Below are positions 18,643 through 27,145 of a stretch of DNA of 32,838 bases, piece by piece; position 1 is the first letter of the stretch, and each line of letters begins with the position of its first letter. The position numbers and the translations under genes were made by a program. The notes below the pieces were generated by a model. It made no database searches. It had not been told where the DNA came from and saw only the letters and a program-made list of their open reading frames with translations. The stretch lies in contig NZ_VLJN01000007.1 of assembly GCF_007829435.1 (NCBI RefSeq), positions 87,829 through 120,666 on the forward strand, read 5' to 3'. This stretch comes from Cupriavidus gilardii J11 (GTDB lineage Bacteria; Pseudomonadota; Gammaproteobacteria; Burkholderiales; Burkholderiaceae).

Positions 18643-19902
18643 ATGGCCGAGTTTCTCACTTTCCCCGGCTCGAAAGGTGGGTTCGCGATTGGCTTGCTGT
18701 GGCAACACGAGGAGACACCGCCAACCATGCGAGCACTGCGTTCCAGCGCCTTCGCGCTAGGCCGTAGCTTTCGTTGGGGCGTGGTGCACGCGAGCCCGGA
18801 GGGCGCGATTCAGAGTGGATTCTGTGAGCCACTTCCGGGCATAAAGCCGGGGTCCCTGAAGTCCCTCGCTGCAGTCGTTGCGAGCCACCACCGCGCGCCC
18901 TGGAATGGCATCTTCCATCTGGAAGGGAATCGGTACTGGTATGTCGCGGTTCGGCAGGGACAAGCGATTATCACGGGCGGCGATCGAATCGGCACGCTTA
19001 GCGACTTGACAGTGGTGCGGGAGCGCCATCGCATGCTTGGCGAGTGGATGGAAGTCGATGGGACGTTGCAAGACCTCGCGGCCATCGTTCGTACCGCCAA
19101 GGCCGTCCCGGCATTGCGGGACGTGCAGAGCGGCCCATGGAAAGCGGCCGCCTACGGGGCCGCCGCATGCGTCGGTTTGGCTTCCATTGTCGGTGCCGCT
19201 TGGTACTGGTATGACAAGCAGCAGACCGCAGAGCGCGAGGCTCAGATGGCACGCCAGCGCGCGGTTGTGGCTGCTCAGCGTGCCAGCGATGCGGCAAGAC
19301 AGCACACCGTTCCCTGGCCTGCACAGCCCGCACCCGAAGCCTTTATTGAGTCATGCAGGCAGGAATGGAGGCGACAAGCTTTGGCAGAGGCCGGCTGGGC
19401 GCTTGGAAGCTGGCGCTGCCTGCAGAACAAGCCCGGGACTCTTGCGATTGAGACCACTTGGCGCAGAGACGGCGGTGTCGCCTTGCATGCGCCTGGAGCT
19501 CTGTCGCAGGACGGTAATCAAGCCACGGCCTCGCGGGAAGCTGCAACCGACTCGGAACAGTCGCGCAAGGACGTTCTGGCAGTCGGCGATGCGCAACGCG
19601 TCATGTGGACATATGCCCAAACATTCGGCATTGCGCTGCAGCTTTCGATGCCGCCCGCCTTGCTTCCGTCGGACGGAAGCGGGCCGGTCGATTCATGGCT
19701 GGCTATGGCCGTAGAGATTCCGTTCGATGCTCCGCCGTGGCTCGGTCCGGGGCAGGGGCTCGACGCCGTTGCCGGCCTACGCCTGAACGAGATTAGCTAC
19801 GACGCTGTGACGCAAAGCTGGAAAGGCGCCGCCAAGCTGTATGCATTGCGAGACGGTGCGTCCTCGGCGGTTGCACATCTGAAAGTTGGGAGTGCAAATT
19901 GA
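18643..19902 (+). CDS. pilO: Type IVb pilus inner-membrane protein PilO2
   Basis: 419 aa, starting 3 bp after pilP. The cytoplasmic N-terminal half (~1-165) is followed by one membrane segment (about 168-190, YGAAACVGLASIVGAAWYWY), a short coiled coil (191-220) and a periplasmic domain. This is the topology of the PilO2/PilO proteins that form the inner-membrane platform with PilR. The gene overlaps the next start by 4 bp. Confidence 0.82.
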   Translation: MAEFLTFPGSKGGFAIGLLWQHEETPPTMRALRSSAFALGRSFRWGVVHASPEGAIQSGFCEPLPGIKPGSLKSLAAVVASHHRAPWNGIFHLEGNRYWYVAVRQGQAIITGGDRIGTLSDLTVVRERHRMLGEWMEVDGTLQDLAAIVRTAKAVPALRDVQSGPWKAAAYGAAACVGLASIVGAAWYWYDKQQTAEREAQMARQRAVVAAQRASDAARQHTVPWPAQPAPEAFIESCRQEWRRQALAEAGWALGSWRCLQNKPGTLAIETTWRRDGGVALHAPGALSQDGNQATASREAATDSEQSRKDVLAVGDAQRVMWTYAQTFGIALQLSMPPALLPSDGSGPVDSWLAMAVEIPFDAPPWLGPGQGLDAVAGLRLNEISYDAVTQSWKGAAKLYALRDGASSAVAHLKVGSAN

Positions 19903-21698
19903 TCACGACCCTAACCCGTCTGTTGCGCGGTCAAAACCGGCATTCCGTGAGCGCGTCGTCGCCCGCCGCTCGCGTCGAGCCATCTGCGAAGGCGACTGCG
20001 CTCAGCCTTCCCCCGCCGCCCGAGATTTTGGTGCCGCACCTGTTCTATCCTGGCACGCTGCCAGCGACCTTCGAAACCGTGGCCCGAAAGCTAAACCTTC
20101 TGACTGACGCGCAAGGCACGGAGCTACACCAGCGCGCGGTCGAGGCCGGCGACAACGTCGAGGACGTTGCGGCCGAGTTTGGATTGTCCCAAGAGGAGGT
20201 CCACCGGGTCCTTGACGCTCACGGATGCGATGTCTATGTCGACGCACGGCATTTCGGGACGCCACGACTTCTGAGCTGGGAAGCAAAGTTGCGGCGTTGC
20301 GGCGCCGCGCCAAGGATCCACAAGGTTTCGGCTCAGGATCTCGCGGTGATGCGGCAGCAGCGCAGTAACGGACAGCTGCAAGATGCCCAACTGCAGACCT
20401 TGGGCTTGGCCCGCCGACTGATTGCCGACAGCGCAGCGCTGGGCGCCTCCGATATTCACATCCTGGTCCGGGAAGACCACACCGAGATTCAGGTGCGCGT
20501 GAAGGGCGATCTTCGAACTGTCGCTGCGCAATCGATGCGAAGGGAAGAGGGTGAGCGGTTGATCCGTGCGATGTACACGGGTCTGGCGACAGTGAAGGAT
20601 ACCTATAACCCGTTGGACGTACAGGACGCTCAGATCGCAGGCGAGGCTTTGCCTGGCACAGGGCTTTCTAGCGTACGGATCGTGCGCGGACCGGCGTATC
20701 CCGTGGAGAGCGGCGGCGGCTTCCTTGTGGCGCGCCTGCAATATCGCGAGCACCATCAAGAGGCTTCGACGAGTGTCGCCCTCGAGGCAGCGAAAAGGCT
20801 TGATTTGGTTCGGCCGAAGTCGCCGGTTGGCGAATTCAAGTTGAGCGCGATGGGATACACGGCCCATCAGGTGGAACTGGTATCGCAGCTCTTGCGTCGC
20901 CCGATGGGGGTCATCATCGTGACCGGCCCCACCGGAAGTGGCAAGACCACGACGCTTTTCGAGTGCACACGGCATCAGGCGCGGTTGTTCCCGGAGAAGC
21001 GCCTCATCACGATCGAGAACCCGACGGAGTATCCGATGGACTGGGCGGTGCAGCTGACAACCGAGAGCGAGCGCTTCCCCGAGATGTTGCGAATGACCCT
21101 TCGGATGGATCCGGATGCGGTTCTCCTCGGTGAGATCCGAGGAGTTGAGGAGGCGATCGCAACGCTGCAGGCCGCAGCAACCGGCCACCTCGTGCTGACG
21201 ACATTGCACGTCACTGATCCCTTTGAGACGTTCTCCCGGCTCGTCATGCTCGATCATGTGCGCTTGGCCATGGGAGTGATCTGCAACCACAACCAAATCA
21301 TCGGTCTCATTGCGCAGCGGATCGTCCCATTGCTATGTCATGCATGCCGTGTGCCTCTCGCCGGTGGGGTCGATCGAATACCAGATTACATGCGTCGAGC
21401 GTTGGAATCGTGGGGCGACCTATCGCAGGTGCACGTCCGTGGTCCCGGCTGCGAGGAATGCCACGGCGAAGGAATTATCGGTCAGCAGGCGGTGGCAGAA
21501 GTCGTCGTTGCAAGCGAAGCGCTGATGCAGGACTGCATCAAGGAAGGCATCCTGGTTGCTCGTCGGAAGCACCGCGCCCGTCCCGGTGCTGACAAGGCAA
21601 TGATCGCGCATGCGATGGATCTTATCCTGGCCGGCAGGCTGGATCCCATCGATGCGGAGCGAAACGTGGACGCCATTCCGATGAAGGAGGCGCCGTGA
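19899..21698 (+). CDS. pilQ: Type IVb pilus assembly ATPase PilQ (GspE family)
   Basis: 599 aa, hexameric secretion ATPase that powers pilus extension. Walker A GPTGSGKTT is at about 343-351, the Asp box region LITIENPTEYP follows, Walker B DPDAVLLGEIRG is at about 404-415, and the His box follows (ATGHLVLTTLHVTDP). A zinc-type pair CHAC (about 480-483) and CEEC (about 520-523) matches GspE-like enzymes. The start is TTG at 19899 overlapping the pilO stop (TTGA), with ggga 7 bp upstream. No ATG offers a better N-terminus. The stop overlaps pilR (GTGA). Confidence 0.93.
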   Translation: MITTLTRLLRGQNRHSVSASSPAARVEPSAKATALSLPPPPEILVPHLFYPGTLPATFETVARKLNLLTDAQGTELHQRAVEAGDNVEDVAAEFGLSQEEVHRVLDAHGCDVYVDARHFGTPRLLSWEAKLRRCGAAPRIHKVSAQDLAVMRQQRSNGQLQDAQLQTLGLARRLIADSAALGASDIHILVREDHTEIQVRVKGDLRTVAAQSMRREEGERLIRAMYTGLATVKDTYNPLDVQDAQIAGEALPGTGLSSVRIVRGPAYPVESGGGFLVARLQYREHHQEASTSVALEAAKRLDLVRPKSPVGEFKLSAMGYTAHQVELVSQLLRRPMGVIIVTGPTGSGKTTTLFECTRHQARLFPEKRLITIENPTEYPMDWAVQLTTESERFPEMLRMTLRMDPDAVLLGEIRGVEEAIATLQAAATGHLVLTTLHVTDPFETFSRLVMLDHVRLAMGVICNHNQIIGLIAQRIVPLLCHACRVPLAGGVDRIPDYMRRALESWGDLSQVHVRGPGCEECHGEGIIGQQAVAEVVVASEALMQDCIKEGILVARRKHRARPGADKAMIAHAMDLILAGRLDPIDAERNVDAIPMKEAP

Positions 21699-22732
21699 GC
21701 TTGTCATGGACGATGCGGCGGCGCCTATATCAGCAGGCATCGGCTCAGCTCGAAAACGGCCTGACGCTCGCGCAGGTGCTTGAGGATTTCCGTGAGCGCT
21801 TGGCCCGCCGTGGCAAGGCTCGAGCAGCCGAAGCGGCCAACGAGATTGGGCGGCAGGTGCGCGATGGCAAGACGCTCATGGCGGCAATGGGCGACAGCCT
21901 CAGTGATCTCGAGCGCAGCGTGTTGGACGCCGGCGAAAAGGCAGGCCAGTTGCCCGAGGCAATGCGCCTCGTTCTCGACGTACGAGATCTGAGCAAACGG
22001 CTTCGCCAAAAGCTGCAAGCCAGCTTCTTCGCCCCCGCTGTCTACCTGGTGACGCTGTATGCGGTTCTGCTGATGATTGGCGGTTACATCGTGCCCCAGT
22101 TCCTTGACGTGTTGCCTCTCGACAAGTGGACGGGCTGGGCGTACGGCCTTTACTGGATGGGCGAGCTAGCGGTCGGCTGGCCGGCGCCGTTGATATTCGG
22201 CGGCATGGCTGCCTATGCGTTTTGGAGCTGGTGGGCGCTGCCGCGATGGATCGGACCAGGACGACGCTTCTTCGATCAGTACGTCTTTCCGTTCACGATC
22301 TACCGCGAAATCACCGGGTTCACTTGGCTCATGTCCTTTGTGGCTCTCCTGCGGGCCAACGTCCCCGACGTGGTTGCGTTGGAGGGACAGATTGGCTCCT
22401 CATCCCCGTGGATGGCGTCGCGTCTACGGCCGGTCCGTCTGGGGCTCAGTGACGGCCTAGACCTATCCGAATCGATGCGACAAACAGGATATGGCTTCCC
22501 GTCGTTGGACATGATTGACGAGATTGGCGCGTATGCCGGCTTCGAAAACTTCACCGAGAAGATCAGCGTGGCAGTGAAGCAGAACGCCGAGGTAATCGAA
22601 CGGCAGCTGTTGGCAAAAGGGATGGTGATGTCTGCGATATTCACCGGCTTGATGTTCCTCGCTTTTGTCGTGTTGCAGCTCGGTGCCAACTCGCTCTCTT
22701 CGATTCTCACGTCGTCGATGGGGCTCATCTAA
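21695..22732 (+). CDS. pilR: Type IVb pilus inner-membrane platform protein PilR (GspF family)
   Basis: 345 aa with a GTG start; aaggagg at 21684-21690 decides it. The two GspF cytoplasmic domains are present (LENGLTLAQVLEDF ... GQLPEAM and the repeat LLRANVPDVVAL ... GLDLSESM). Three membrane segments lie at about 111-135, 160-182 and 315-337. It recruits PilQ and extracts pilin from the membrane. It overlaps pilQ by 4 bp. Confidence 0.92.
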   Translation: MSLSWTMRRRLYQQASAQLENGLTLAQVLEDFRERLARRGKARAAEAANEIGRQVRDGKTLMAAMGDSLSDLERSVLDAGEKAGQLPEAMRLVLDVRDLSKRLRQKLQASFFAPAVYLVTLYAVLLMIGGYIVPQFLDVLPLDKWTGWAYGLYWMGELAVGWPAPLIFGGMAAYAFWSWWALPRWIGPGRRFFDQYVFPFTIYREITGFTWLMSFVALLRANVPDVVALEGQIGSSSPWMASRLRPVRLGLSDGLDLSESMRQTGYGFPSLDMIDEIGAYAGFENFTEKISVAVKQNAEVIERQLLAKGMVMSAIFTGLMFLAFVVLQLGANSLSSILTSSMGLI

Positions 22733-22766
22733 AGCAGGGCATGTTTCACACTCAAAAGGAAATCAG

Positions 22767-23267
22767 ATGGATGGAATTCTCGGGCGGGTCGTCGCCATTG
22801 TGCTTGGTCTCATCGCGCTGTCCGGCGTCGGGTATGCCGCCTACAACGGCTTCCAGACGCACAAAGGGGGGACAGTCAGCACCAACATCACGCAAATCAT
22901 CACTAACGCCCGTGCGGGCTTCTCGCAGGGCAACAACGGTTACACCAACTTCACGACCGCCAACATCCCGGCCATGATCACCGGTGGCATGTTCCCAACT
23001 GACATGGTCCGCGGCAACACGCTGGTCGACAACTGGGGCAACGCAGTAACGCTTTCATCGGCCAGCAATGGCTCCCAAGGGGTGATCACGTTTGGTGGCG
23101 GCAATGCGCAAACGGCCAAGCAATGCGTCAGTGTAGCGACCGGGCTGAAGGATTTCCTGACGCTGACGGTCGGTACAACGACCTTCAGCCAGGCGAATCT
23201 CCCGGACCAAGCTACGGCGGGGAGCGCATGTAGCGCCACGGCGTCGTTCACGTTGACCTTCCAGTGA
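22767..23267 (+). CDS. pilS: Major type IVb prepilin PilS
   Basis: 166 aa. The start at 22767 has aaagga at 22755-22760 and yields MDGILGRVVAIVLGLIALSG, a short leader and hydrophobic N-terminal helix. The rest is a Gly/Asn/Thr-rich pilin head with two cysteines near the C-terminus (KQCVSV and GSACSA), likely a disulfide-closed D-region. The usual glutamate at mature position 5 is absent if cleavage follows G3 or G6. The same MD-ILG leader begins PilV. Placement after pilR matches R64. No prepilin peptidase gene (pilU) follows. Confidence 0.82.
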   Translation: MDGILGRVVAIVLGLIALSGVGYAAYNGFQTHKGGTVSTNITQIITNARAGFSQGNNGYTNFTTANIPAMITGGMFPTDMVRGNTLVDNWGNAVTLSSASNGSQGVITFGGGNAQTAKQCVSVATGLKDFLTLTVGTTTFSQANLPDQATAGSACSATASFTLTFQ

Positions 23268-23316
23268 TATGAAGGTGACGCCACTGCGCTGAGTGAGCGT
23301 TGAAACAAGGCAACAC

Positions 23317-23796
23317 ATGGGATACCTCTTCCTCCCGATAGCGACAGCATTGTTCTGTCTTGGCATTCTGACGCAGCTATGGCAGCAGTCGCAGGCGGCT
23401 CCTGGCGCTGGCGTAGCAGGCCGCATGGACACGGTCGCTATCGTCACTGCGCAACAGGCGCAAGCCTACGGCGCTGCCTGTGTCGCCACCGTGGGGGCTA
23501 CGCCCGGCCTGGTCAGCCAGAGCGTTGCCCCGGTATTGCCGGCGGGAATGCTACCGCCGGTTGACGCGGGGTGCATGGCGGTGGTGAATTCGAGCGGTGG
23601 GCGCGACGTCTACGGGTACATGCGCGTTGCGCCGGGTGCGAGCGCCTCGTTGCTCGGGACCTCGCAGGGCAGCCGCGCGTGGTTCCGTATCGAAAGCCAG
23701 GGTAGCGCCATCAACATCGCAACGGGAGTCGCGCACACCGTGCCATCGTCGCTTCCCGTGGGCGCGCTGGTCCACTGGATTCAGCTAAACACCTGA
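23317..23796 (+). CDS. PilM-like type IVb pilus protein
   Basis: 159 aa. The start at 23317 gives a membrane anchor (GYLFLPIATALFCLGILTQLW); an in-frame GTG at 23293 adds eight polar residues with no better ribosome binding site. The remaining part is Ala/Gly/Val-rich and periplasmic, with cysteines at AACVAT and AGCMAV. Size, N-terminal anchor and context fit PilM of R64-type clusters, although there pilM lies between pilL and pilN, not between pilS and pilV. A minor pilin-like role is the alternative. Confidence 0.6.
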   Translation: MGYLFLPIATALFCLGILTQLWQQSQAAPGAGVAGRMDTVAIVTAQQAQAYGAACVATVGATPGLVSQSVAPVLPAGMLPPVDAGCMAVVNSSGGRDVYGYMRVAPGASASLLGTSQGSRAWFRIESQGSAINIATGVAHTVPSSLPVGALVHWIQLNT

Positions 23797-23803
23797 AAAT
23801 GTA

Positions 23804-25042
23804 ATGGACGCCATCCTAGGTTCAATTATCGCGCTCGTTCTTTCTATGATGAGCCTGGCCGGCTTCGCGACGTGGGCAAAGGCGGGTGTAACGAACGTGA
23901 AAACCGCGGCCACGGCGAGTCAGATGCTGGTGTTCGACAAGGCCGCACTCAAGTTCGTCGAAGATCGGGCCGCGACTCTGATTCAACAGGCCACGGCTTC
24001 GGTCCCTGTCTCGGTGACCCCCACGATGCTGATCAATGGCGGATATCTGCCGGCGGGCTTCTCGCCTATAAACGCTTTCGGGCAAACATGGTTGCTTCAG
24101 GTTTTGCAGCCCAATCCCAATACGTTGCAGGCGCTTGTGACATCGCAAGGCGGAAGGCCGATCACGGACACTCGACAGCTCGTGCAGATTGCCGCGCAAG
24201 CTGGTGCGCAGGGTGGCTTCGTTCCGTATGAAGGACAGAATGGCGACCCTACGATGGTCGCCTCCAACGCGTACGGTGCGTTCGGAGCGTGGCAGGTACC
24301 GTTGGCAAACTACACAAATCCCGGAAGCGGGCGGCTTGCGTCCTTGCTGGCATTCACCGGGACACAGGCGAACAACGGATACCTCTATCGAGTGCAGGTG
24401 CCAGGCCAGCCGGAGCTGAACCAGATGCAAACCAATCTGGATATGGGATCGAACGACGTCAATAACGCCAGACGGGTCACTGTGAATACTGCGTTGACCA
24501 GCAGCGGCGACACATACTTGACCAGCTTCGGACAGCCGGGCGCCCCATGCGGGGCGGCCACGCAAGGCTCCATCCGAACAAACGTCAACAGGACCGGCTT
24601 GGTCATCTGCAATGGCGTATGGCAGCCGATTGGCACCGCGGTGGCGTCTGTCGCTAGCGGCGTGGCCTGCAGCGTCCCGAACCACATTGCGACGAATGCC
24701 AACAACGTGCCGTATCTATGCAAGAACGGAGTCTACGTCGCGTTGACAAGTTTGATAGGGAAAAACATCGAATTGGCACGATATGTTGTCGGAGATAACA
24801 ACGTGTCCGTGCCGAAGCCTGCTTGTGATGCAGGCGGAACGCCGTCGTTCTCCTTTGACGTGCGATCTATGGGTACGGATTTTTCACAATCGCCGCCCTA
24901 CACGACAACTCGCGTCTTCGCGGACGACTACGGCTCATCGTGGGTGCCGCGGATTCAGTTGCTGAACATGAACGGCGGAGTGCAATCGGGCAACGCCATC
25001 GGGCTCCAAGCAATCTTCAAGGCCGAGTGCAACTATCCATGA
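23804..25042 (+). CDS. pilV: PilV-type pilus tip adhesin
   Basis: 412 aa of the shufflon-type PilV family. The N-terminal helix MDAILGSIIALVLSMMSLAG is followed by the conserved constant region (INGGYLPAGFSPINAFGQTW, ITDTRQLVQIAAQAGAQGGF, GAFGAWQVPLANY, GQPELNQMQTNLDMGSNDVNNA). The variable-like C-terminal part contains a Cys pair (PCGAATQGSIRTNVNRTGLVIC) and ends in a lectin-like Cys-containing domain. In R64 the C-terminus is swapped by recombinase Rci to change recipient specificity. Here I see neither a second C-terminal segment in inverted order nor an Rci gene, so the adhesin is fixed. It overlaps the next gene by 4 bp. Confidence 0.87.
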   Translation: MDAILGSIIALVLSMMSLAGFATWAKAGVTNVKTAATASQMLVFDKAALKFVEDRAATLIQQATASVPVSVTPTMLINGGYLPAGFSPINAFGQTWLLQVLQPNPNTLQALVTSQGGRPITDTRQLVQIAAQAGAQGGFVPYEGQNGDPTMVASNAYGAFGAWQVPLANYTNPGSGRLASLLAFTGTQANNGYLYRVQVPGQPELNQMQTNLDMGSNDVNNARRVTVNTALTSSGDTYLTSFGQPGAPCGAATQGSIRTNVNRTGLVICNGVWQPIGTAVASVASGVACSVPNHIATNANNVPYLCKNGVYVALTSLIGKNIELARYVVGDNNVSVPKPACDAGGTPSFSFDVRSMGTDFSQSPPYTTTRVFADDYGSSWVPRIQLLNMNGGVQSGNAIGLQAIFKAECNYP

Positions 25043-25557
25043 GGCAACTGATGAGCAGAACTTTTCGAATGTGCAAAGCGGGCTTGTTAGCCGCTGCAAT
25101 GTGCTGGTGCGCCCCACTGGTGGTGCAGGCGCAGGCTTTGAACGTCCGCGTACCGATAGCGAGCAATTGCCCGCCCGGGTATCACTGGGAGATGGCTTTG
25201 GGGTACGCAGTATGCGCTGCCGATGCCCCTCCAGTACCACTGCCGCCACCGGACCCACCGCCACCCGCCTGCACTTACCAGGCAGCGAGAACGTACATTT
25301 CCGTGGGGGACGCCGGCCAATGCACCGCCGATGGCGGCTGTGAGGGGTTGGGGTATGAGATCCGCATGAATGGTGCGCGCGTTGGCGGCAACGCATGGTT
25401 GTACCAGTACATGGACGACAACACTCTGCTTGCCCGCGTCGACCAAGACATGGCAACACGATTTCCGGCCTACCGGCGAGGTGCCTATGCTGCGCAGATG
25501 TCTCCCGGCAACGGCAACATGCGCGGGACAAGATCCTACCAACTGTGCACGGGGTAA
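25039..25557 (+). CDS. Secreted Pro-rich protein of the pilus operon
   Basis: 172 aa from the ATG at 25039 overlapping the pilV stop (ATGA), or 168 aa from 25051 with gagg 5 bp upstream; both keep the signal peptide (CKAGLLAAAMCWCAPLVVQAQA). After a Cys-containing segment (SNCPPGYHWEMALGYAVC) comes a proline linker (PPVPLPPPDPPPP). A compact Cys-rich C-terminal domain follows (CTYQAARTYISVGDAGQCT ... CEGLGYEIRMNG ... GTRSYQLCTG). The family is not recognised. Last place in the operon, coupled to pilV, suggests a tip-associated or PilV-assisting exported protein. Confidence 0.7.
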   Translation: MRQLMSRTFRMCKAGLLAAAMCWCAPLVVQAQALNVRVPIASNCPPGYHWEMALGYAVCAADAPPVPLPPPDPPPPACTYQAARTYISVGDAGQCTADGGCEGLGYEIRMNGARVGGNAWLYQYMDDNTLLARVDQDMATRFPAYRRGAYAAQMSPGNGNMRGTRSYQLCTG

Positions 25558-25558
25558 G

Positions 25559-25602
25559 TCGGATAGAAAAAGCCCGGTTCATGCCGGGCTTTTTCTATCC
25601 GA
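25559..25602. terminator. Bidirectional terminator ending the pilus operon
   Basis: A perfect 19-bp stem: arms 25559-25577 (ending gaaaaagcccgg) and 25584-25602 (starting ccgggctttttc), with loop ttcatg. A/T runs on both sides allow termination in both directions, from the pilus operon on the left and the minus-strand gene at 25873 on the right. Confidence 0.93.
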
Positions 25603-25666
25603 AAGGTTTTTCATCCTTGAGTGCCAGTTATGACTCCCCACACAACGAGTTGAGAGGGCATCGTCG

Positions 25667-25873
25667 TCACCCACCGACCTTGGACCACCTTATGTTCTCG
25701 ATCCCGAATCGGCAGCCAAAGCTGTGCCAGGCGAGAACCATCCCTGAGGCGAGCAGCACGCAAAATGACAGGGCTGTGAGTTCGGTCCCCACGTGAAACA
25801 AGATGAAGAAAGGTGCCGCACAGACAACCGAAATCAGTAGGTCAATCGAGATATCTGCCAGGATCTGCTTCAT
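25667..25873 (-). CDS. Small membrane protein, unknown function
   Basis: 68 aa with two hydrophobic helices (about 8-28 and 33-53) and a basic tail (CRFGIENIRWSKVGG). A good ribosome binding site (ggaga, 6 bp before the start on the minus strand) supports translation. It follows the CAP-domain lipoprotein gene by 65 bp on the same strand and ends before the terminator at 25559-25602. No family is recognised. Confidence 0.65.
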   Translation of the reverse strand: MKQILADISIDLLISVVCAAPFFILFHVGTELTALSFCVLLASGMVLAWHSFGCRFGIENIRWSKVGG

Positions 25874-25938
25874 TGGAAATCTCCATTGCTATCCGGGAAG
25901 GACGGGCCGGCGGTGAGCCGGCCGTTGCTGCGATAACC

Positions 25939-26979
25939 TTAATTCGTGGCGAAGCTCCAGCTCTTCGAAATCGGTGTACCGTTGCGAGCGCCGGCGAACG
26001 TCGCGGTGTAGGTCTTGCCACTGGCCAGCGGCGCCAACGGCAAGAAGAACGCAACACCGGGGTACAGCATCGAGTCGACCTGCGCACCGCTGACTGTGGT
26101 GCCCGTCTGTGCGTTGGACGGGATCAGCACGCGTCCCGGAATGGTTGTGCCGCCGCTATCCACCAACGTGAAGTTGCTCACGGTCAGAGCATCGTTGAAG
26201 TTTTCCGCCCGAACCCGGACCATCAGCGGGTGCCCAGGCGATGCGATATCCGGCGCTGGCTGCGGGCTTTCCGGCGGCATTGCGCCATCGACGGTCGAAC
26301 CTTCGACCGGTGCGACACCGATCGCATTGGCTGCCATCAGCTGACCGTTGCCCACCGGCAGCGAGTTCGCCGGCGGAGATCCCGATACGCCGCCGAGCGT
26401 CACAACGGCCATGTCAATCGAGCACGCATAGTCATTAATCCCAAGGCCCACCGTTTCGGCGTTGCTGGTCAGACCTTGCAGGTGATACACGCTGTTGGTC
26501 ATGCGCATGCACATCGGTACTTGGGCTGCGGGAAGCAGCGCCGTACCGCCGGCAACTTCGCCAATCCAGTGCGCCGGATTAACACCGGCCTTCGTGGCAC
26601 GGCTGCGTGGCGTGGCCTCGTAGTAGCCCGGATTGCTTGCAATCTCATCGTGGCTGACGACCAGGTTGGTTTTCATGTACTCGGCATGGGCTTGTGCTGC
26701 AACGTCAAGCAGGGGATCTTGGCGCAGCTTGCCTACACCGACACCGGCGCGAAAATCGTTCAGCTGTTGGAGCAGCTGCGCACGTGCATCACCGGACGGG
26801 TACGTGGGTGTCGGGACATCCGTTGCAGGCGGTACGGACGTCGGAACGGTCGGCGGGGGCGGTGTGGTGGGGGTCGTTGGCGACACGGCACTATCATCGC
26901 CGCCACCACCACCGCAAGCAGCGAGCGCGAGAGCAATTGCCGCGGCCAGCACCGGGAGGGAAATATTGGAGTTCTTCAT
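25939..26979 (-). CDS. CAP-domain (SCP-like) lipoprotein
   Basis: 346 aa. The ATG at 26979 is preferred over 26994 because of agaggt just upstream. The lipoprotein signal ends LALAAC (C22), followed by Gly/Asp and a Pro/Thr-rich linker (about 30-62). A CAP/SCP domain begins at about 69 (LLQQLNDFRAGVGVGKLRQDPLLDVAAQAHAEYM, then VSHDE with a candidate metal-site His). The C-terminal ~100 residues look like an Ig/CAP-associated beta domain (HPLMVRVRAENFNDALTVSNFTLV ... SGKTYTATFAGARNG). CAP proteins are surface or exported proteins of uncertain activity. Some plasmid-borne lipoproteins of this kind lie in transfer regions; a role in surface interaction is only inference. Confidence 0.82.
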   Translation of the reverse strand: MKNSNISLPVLAAAIALALAACGGGGGDDSAVSPTTPTTPPPPTVPTSVPPATDVPTPTYPSGDARAQLLQQLNDFRAGVGVGKLRQDPLLDVAAQAHAEYMKTNLVVSHDEIASNPGYYEATPRSRATKAGVNPAHWIGEVAGGTALLPAAQVPMCMRMTNSVYHLQGLTSNAETVGLGINDYACSIDMAVVTLGGVSGSPPANSLPVGNGQLMAANAIGVAPVEGSTVDGAMPPESPQPAPDIASPGHPLMVRVRAENFNDALTVSNFTLVDSGGTTIPGRVLIPSNAQTGTTVSGAQVDSMLYPGVAFFLPLAPLASGKTYTATFAGARNGTPISKSWSFATN

Positions 26980-27024
26980 TTTGACCTCTGTCATGAGTCG
27001 GCCGGAATTGACCTATATAGTTAG

Positions 27025-27049
27025 GTTACGCGACGGTGCGGAAAGTCAA
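27025..27049 (-). promoter_or_regulatory. Motif shared with the 29.97-kb promoter (copy 1)
   Basis: On the minus strand the motif begins ttgacttt and contains cg.accg and gtaa; 19 of 25 positions match the copy at 29974-29998. It lies 46 bp upstream of the CAP-lipoprotein start. ttgact matches a sigma70 -35 box, but no good -10 box sits 16-18 bp further on. It may therefore be an activator- or repressor-controlled promoter common to both genes. Confidence 0.45.
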
Positions 27050-27145
27050 GGCCGCCCCGAAATTCCGGCCGGCGTGAGCATACACGGTGCGAACCTGTTA
27101 TAGACGGCAATTTCCAGTGGAAATTGACCCCACCCTAGAGGGGTA

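Noticed and set aside
20124-21296. 390-codon minus-strand frame opposite pilQ
   Set aside because: Antisense to a clearly conserved ATPase; no domain and no start signal.
23804-25557. Shufflon downstream of pilV
   Set aside because: No repeated recombination sites, no inverted alternative C-terminal segments and no adjacent Rci gene. The recombinase at 3756 is far away and of a different type.
25813-27024. 403-codon plus-strand frame opposite the CAP lipoprotein
   Set aside because: Arg/His-rich antisense shadow; the minus strand has a lipobox, CAP domain and ribosome binding site.
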